This document shows, piece after piece, positions 14,145 to 17,977 of a stretch of 17,977 nucleotides of DNA. The position numbers and the translations under genes are program-made. Source of the stretch: DASRRB01 sp036732755. GTDB lineage: Bacteria; Planctomycetota; B15-G4; SIAN01. The stretch lies in NCBI GenBank assembly GCA_036732755.1, contig DAINBU010000104.1, positions 1-17,977 on the forward strand. Reading direction: 5' to 3'. Below the pieces are notes generated by a model. It was not told where the DNA came from. It did not search any database and saw only the letters and a program-made list of their open reading frames with translations. Positions within the stretch are counted from its first letter, which is position 1; every line of letters begins with the position of its first letter.

Positions 14145-16718
14145 GTGAAGGCGCGCTTCGTCGCGCTCGGCTGGCTCGGCGTCGCCGTCATCGTCGCGGG
14201 CGCGCGCTGGTTCCAGGACCACGGTCTCGCCGCGCTCGGCCGCGTCGATGCCGACGCCGGCGCGCGCCACCTCTCGGAGCAGTCGTGCGACGACGCGACG
14301 CTCGCGCTCGCGCTCACGGCCTCGCCGGTCGAGCTCGGCGGCGTCCTGCGCGGGCGCGTCACGGCGAGCGGGCCGCTCGAGTCGCTCGCGCTGGTGCTGG
14401 GCGACGAGGTGGTCGTCGACCGCGTGACGCTGGGCGGGAGGCCGGCGCTCCCGCCGTCGGGGCTGCTCTCCGATCTCGTCGCGCAACCCGCCGCGCTGAC
14501 GCGCTTCGAGGTCGAGGAGGCGGTCGCGACGCCGGCCGACTTCGAGGTGAATTTCCGCGTGCCGGTCGACGGCGCGAACCTCCCCGTCTTCCTCGAGCCG
14601 TCGGCGCTGGTGCGCGTCGTCGACCCGATGCGGATCGCGATGCTCACGGTCGAGCTGCCCGACGGCGGCGCGCTGGTCGCCAAGGGCAGCAGCGGGGAGC
14701 TTGTGCAGAAGGGCCCCGGCCGCCACCGGCTCGGCGAGTGGGACGACGGCAGCGACCCGCTGCTGATCGGCGCCGCCGAGTGGCGCAACGGCTCGGGCAG
14801 CCTCGCGACGCAGCGCTTCGTCGCCGCGCGCGGGCAGCTCCCCGACGCCGCGCTCGAGGCCGCCGCGCGCGCGATCGTCGAGCGCTCGCTCGGCGGGAAG
14901 CCGCTCGCGCCGCGCACGATCGCGCTCGTGACCGGCGAGTCGGCGCGCGCCTTCCCGCGCCGCGCCGCGAGCTGGCGCGCCGCGCCGGTGCCGCGGAGAG
15001 CGGCGGAGCTCGCCTACGCGATCCTCGAGGCGGCGCTGCCGACGTCGGCCGACGATGATGCGCTCTCGCGCGCGCTGCCGGCCGCGCTCCTGCTCGACGG
15101 CATCGTGCCCGACGCCGCGGCGCCGCTGCGCTCCTACGCGCCCTTCACGATCCCCGAGTCGCGCCGCGCCGGCCTGCGCGCCTGGACGGCGCTGGTCGCC
15201 GTCTACGGCGAGCCGGCGCGCGCGGCCGAGCGCGAGGCGTGGGTCGGGGTCGCGGCCGGCGGCGCGGCCCGTCCGGCGCTGCTCGACGACCCCGGCGCGG
15301 CGGCGCTCGCGGCGTGGGCGCTCGCGGGCGTCGAGGCGCGCTTCGAGGGGCTGGTGCGCGAGGTCCGCAGCTCGCGCAGCGAGCTCAAGGGCGACTGGAT
15401 CGTCGAGCCGCCGCCGCCGCCCGGCGTGTCGCTGCGCGTGCCGATCGTCTTCGTCGGCCGCGAGCAGGCGCAGGTCGAGATCCTCGAGATCACCGGACGG
15501 CGCACGCCGCTGCCGGCCTTCGCGTTGCGCGAGACGCCGCTCGTCGTCGTCGTCGATCCGCAGCGGCTGCTGCCGCGGCGCGAGGCGCTCGACGCGGTCT
15601 ACCCGCTCGAATACGTGCCGACCGCCTTCGCCGTCGCCTCCGACGCGAGCGCGCTCGCGGTCGCCGTGACGCGCGCGGCCGGCGACGCCGACCACGGCGT
15701 CTTCGTGATGGAGCGCGGCGACGACACGCGCCTCTCGTGGCGGCGCTGGAGCGCGACGCCGGCGCGCACCGAATCGCTGCGCTGGATCCTGCCGCGCCGC
15801 TTCCTCGCGCTGGAGGGGAGCGACGGCGGCGCGCGCGTGCTCGACTGCAGCGACGGCGCGCTCGAGCGTTACGAGTCGCGCCTGCGCATCGCTCCGCGCA
15901 CCGGGATCTTCGTCACGGAGAGCGAGCGCGCGCCGGGCTGCTTCGCCCACGTCGTGCACGACCTCGTGTCGGGGCTCGAGCGGCCGCTCCCCGCGCCGCG
16001 CCGCGCGCCGGTCCGCTTCGTCGAGTACGACGACTCGGTCGACCCGCGCGCCGAGATCGTGGCGGAGGCGGACGACGGGCGCGCCGCGCTGCTCGACCTG
16101 CACGGTGGCGAGCGCTTCCGCCTGCCGTGGCTCGCGGCGTCCGTGCGCGACGTGCGCCGCGCCGACTTCGGCTACGCGCTCGTCCTCGAGGCGCTCGACT
16201 CGAGCCGCCTCGTGCTGCTGCGCTCCGACGGCGAGCGGCTCGAGGAGATCGTGGTGCTGGGTCGCGTGCGCGGCTGGACCTTCGTCGCGGAGACCGGCCT
16301 CTTCTACGCGGTCGCGCAGGACGGGACGCGCGGCCACGTCGTGGTGCGCGCGCGCTTCGGCGGCGGCCGCGCCGTCGAGCTCTACCGCGGCCCCGACCGC
16401 CCGCTGCCCGACGTGCTCACGCAGAAGGGCGTCGTGCTGGTCGACGCGGAGAGCGACGGGGCGCGGCGCGACGAGCCGCGCCGGCTGCTCTTCCTCCCGT
16501 TCGATCGCGAGGGTGATGCGGAGCGCGCCGCGCGGCTGATCAGCGCCGAGGCGTTCCTCGCGCCGCCGCCGGTGCTCGCGTCGGCCGGGCGCTATCTCTA
16601 CTACCTGCGCGCGCAGGGCGGGCCGAAGGGCCTGCCCGGTCCGCAGCGGCCGCGCGTGCTGACGAGCTTCGACTTCCTCACCGGCCGCGAGGACCTGCTC
16701 GAGACCGAGGCGCGCTGA
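14145..16718 (+). CDS. Large membrane-anchored protein of unknown function
   Basis: This 857-aa protein matches no family I recognise. It opens with a short basic stretch and one hydrophobic segment (FVALGWLGVAVIVAGA, about 4-20), indicating a membrane anchor or uncleaved signal, with the rest probably outside the cytoplasm. The first part (about 40-190) alternates beta-like segments (GVLRGRVTASGPLESLALVLGD). A helical Ala-rich stretch follows, then PPPPP (422-426) and a beta segment (VPIVFVGREQAQVEILEI). From about residue 488 to the end, regularly spaced hydrophobic strands with D/G turns suggest a beta-propeller. This is an inference from pattern only. GTG at 14145 is chosen because it directly precedes the membrane segment and has GAGG (14133-14136) 8 bases upstream. 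GTG at 14094 would add 17 residues overlapping pfkB. It lies 10 bases after pfkB and 3 before the radical SAM gene, so is probably cotranscribed. Confidence 0.85.
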   Translation: MKARFVALGWLGVAVIVAGARWFQDHGLAALGRVDADAGARHLSEQSCDDATLALALTASPVELGGVLRGRVTASGPLESLALVLGDEVVVDRVTLGGRPALPPSGLLSDLVAQPAALTRFEVEEAVATPADFEVNFRVPVDGANLPVFLEPSALVRVVDPMRIAMLTVELPDGGALVAKGSSGELVQKGPGRHRLGEWDDGSDPLLIGAAEWRNGSGSLATQRFVAARGQLPDAALEAAARAIVERSLGGKPLAPRTIALVTGESARAFPRRAASWRAAPVPRRAAELAYAILEAALPTSADDDALSRALPAALLLDGIVPDAAAPLRSYAPFTIPESRRAGLRAWTALVAVYGEPARAAEREAWVGVAAGGAARPALLDDPGAAALAAWALAGVEARFEGLVREVRSSRSELKGDWIVEPPPPPGVSLRVPIVFVGREQAQVEILEITGRRTPLPAFALRETPLVVVVDPQRLLPRREALDAVYPLEYVPTAFAVASDASALAVAVTRAAGDADHGVFVMERGDDTRLSWRRWSATPARTESLRWILPRRFLALEGSDGGARVLDCSDGALERYESRLRIAPRTGIFVTESERAPGCFAHVVHDLVSGLERPLPAPRRAPVRFVEYDDSVDPRAEIVAEADDGRAALLDLHGGERFRLPWLAASVRDVRRADFGYALVLEALDSSRLVLLRSDGERLEEIVVLGRVRGWTFVAETGLFYAVAQDGTRGHVVVRARFGGGRAVELYRGPDRPLPDVLTQKGVVLVDAESDGARRDEPRRLLFLPFDREGDAERAARLISAEAFLAPPPVLASAGRYLYYLRAQGGPKGLPGPQRPRVLTSFDFLTGREDLLETEAR

Positions 16719-16721
16719 CGC

Positions 16722-17852
16722 ATGCCCTTCCTGGACCGGCTTCGCGAAGTGACGGCGCGCGTGCGGCGCGGGGAGTTCCCGCCGGCGGACGAGTTGGCGG
16801 CGTTGAAGGTCGAGAACCGCCGCCGCGCCGAGGACGCCGAGGCGCGTGACGCCGAGTTCTGCGACTCGCTGCCGACCTGGATCAACACCACCAATTCGAC
16901 CGTCTGCAACCTGAGCTGCGACTTCTGCCCGCAGGCGTCGGGCAAGGGGCTCGACGTGAGGATGGACGAGCGCGTCTACCGGCGCGTCCTCGACGAGCTC
17001 TATCCGGCGGCGCAGATCGTCCAGCTCTCCGCGTACGGCGAGCCGATGATGACGCCGGCGCTGCCCGACAAGTTCGCCGACATGGAGCGCTTCGGCGTCA
17101 AGCTCGAGATGGTGACCAACGCGACGCTCATGAAGGGCGACGCGCTGCTGTCACGCATGGCGCGGATCATGGGGCTGCTCACCGTCTCCATCGACGGCGC
17201 GACCGCCAAGACCTACGACGCGGTGCGCGTCGGCGGCCGCTTCGACGAGGTGGTCGCGAACGTGCGCGCCTACAACCGCGCTCGCCACGCGCTGCCGCCC
17301 GGGCAGCGCGCGCCGCTCCACTTCAACACGATCCTGATGAAGCGCACGCTCGCCGAGCTGCCCGACTTCCTGAAGCTCGCCAAGGACCTCGACGCGCAGC
17401 ACGTGACCGCGATGCACATGGTGCTGATGCTGCCGGAGACGCGCGGCGAGATGCTCGACTCCAGCCGGGAGTGGAAGGAGCGGACCAACGACGTGCTGGC
17501 GCGCGCGGCCGAGACGGCGAAGGCACTCGGCCTCTCGGTCAACCTGCCGCCGCCGTTCGTCCTCGACGGCGACGCGGCTCGGACGGCGCCGCCCGCGCCG
17601 ATCCGTTGCTGGTTCCTCTGGCAGCGCATGTACGTCGGGCCGGCCGGCGAGGTGGTGCCGTGCTGCCTGGCCGGCATCCACAAGAACGGCGACGTCGCGC
17701 GCTCCGACTTCTTCGCGGAGTGGAACAGCGACCTCTACCGCGAGATGAGGCGGCGCGTCCACTCCGTCGACCCGTACCCGCCGTGCGCCACCTGCTACCT
17801 GGTCCACCGCAACGCCGACACCGGCGACTTCCACAAGAGCTCGGCCCAGTAG
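16722..17852 (+). CDS. Radical SAM protein with SPASM-like C-terminal domain
   Basis: This 376-aa iron-sulfur enzyme would cleave S-adenosylmethionine to a 5'-deoxyadenosyl radical; the substrate is unknown. The radical SAM motif is C62-x3-C66-x2-C69 (CNLSCDFC), followed by the GEP motif in LSAYGEPMM, VTNATLM and TVSIDGA, all typical strands of the partial TIM barrel. The C-terminus carries a SPASM/Twitch-like auxiliary cluster site: C296, then GPAGEVVPCC (C314, C315), and C355-x2-C358, with a W between. That suggests one auxiliary [4Fe-4S] cluster rather than the two of full SPASM proteins. About 50 residues of charged helix precede the barrel. Relatives include peptide-modifying and cofactor-building enzymes (PqqE, AlbA or MoaA types), but no precursor peptide gene is visible here. 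The ATG is 3 bases after the previous stop; a weak GAGG lies near 16706. Confidence 0.93.
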   Translation: MPFLDRLREVTARVRRGEFPPADELAALKVENRRRAEDAEARDAEFCDSLPTWINTTNSTVCNLSCDFCPQASGKGLDVRMDERVYRRVLDELYPAAQIVQLSAYGEPMMTPALPDKFADMERFGVKLEMVTNATLMKGDALLSRMARIMGLLTVSIDGATAKTYDAVRVGGRFDEVVANVRAYNRARHALPPGQRAPLHFNTILMKRTLAELPDFLKLAKDLDAQHVTAMHMVLMLPETRGEMLDSSREWKERTNDVLARAAETAKALGLSVNLPPPFVLDGDAARTAPPAPIRCWFLWQRMYVGPAGEVVPCCLAGIHKNGDVARSDFFAEWNSDLYREMRRRVHSVDPYPPCATCYLVHRNADTGDFHKSSAQ

Positions 17853-17977
17853 GCTGGAGCACCGCGGCTTGAGACTGGAGCGGACGTCGAGGGCGGGGGT
17901 GAAGAGGGCGCGGGGAGGAGGATTCGTGGTTGAACGCGCGACGGGCGAGGGCGGGTCGAGGGGCGGAGGGGAAAAAG
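17853..17977 (+). other. Terminal 125 bases: purine-rich, possible start of another gene
   Basis: After the radical SAM stop the + strand is rich in G and A. A strong Shine-Dalgarno, GGAGGAGG (17914-17921), is followed by GTG at 17926 (4-base gap) or TTG at 17930 (8-base gap); both frames stay open to the edge (about 16-17 codons). The GTG reading starts MVERATGEGG and the TTG reading starts MNARRARAGR; neither is recognisable. No clear terminator hairpin with a T-tract is seen after the radical SAM gene. Confidence 0.25.

Noticed and set aside
17853..17900. Direct repeat CTGGAGC after the radical SAM gene as an attachment site or terminator
   Set aside because: Only 7 bases repeated once, with no hairpin and T-tract and no integrase nearby.

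Overview
The window is very GC-rich bacterial DNA with densely packed genes and strong G/C bias at third codon positions. The best taxonomic clue is NusA: its first KH domain reads DCIGACVG, where most bacteria have DPVGACVG, and I associate DC[VI]GACVG with Planctomycetota. Large multi-domain Ser/Thr kinases and lineage-specific secreted proteins fit that phylum. I infer a high-GC planctomycete; 16S or marker-gene placement would settle it. I saw no rRNA, tRNA, CRISPR array, insertion sequence or phage gene.

Left part (1-6769): a leftward gene for an exported helical-repeat protein runs off the left edge. Diverging from it is the transcription/translation cluster nusA - infB - rbfA on the + strand. 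The ylxP (DUF503) gene, normally co-oriented in this cluster, is inverted between infB and rbfA. The 291-base divergent region before nusA holds a sigma70-like promoter, a terminator-like hairpin ending in a T-rich tract, further hairpins and a ribosome binding site that can fold into a small stem. This suggests NusA-sensitive attenuation.

Middle part (6789-9556, - strand): cysS is followed, with a 4-base ATGA overlap, by a membrane-anchored protein with carboxypeptidase-regulatory-like (Ig-like) domains.

Right part (9636-17852, + strand): four tightly packed genes probably form one operon. They encode a 1193-residue Ser/Thr kinase fused to a STAND-type ATPase and TPR repeats, a PfkB-family sugar-phosphate kinase (4-base overlap), an 857-residue membrane-anchored orphan protein with a predicted beta-propeller-like C-terminal half, and a radical SAM protein with a SPASM-like C-terminus. 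This four-gene set is the best candidate here for an undescribed system; its function cannot be read from the sequence. The last 125 bases are not clearly coding, but a strong Shine-Dalgarno near 17914 may begin another gene.
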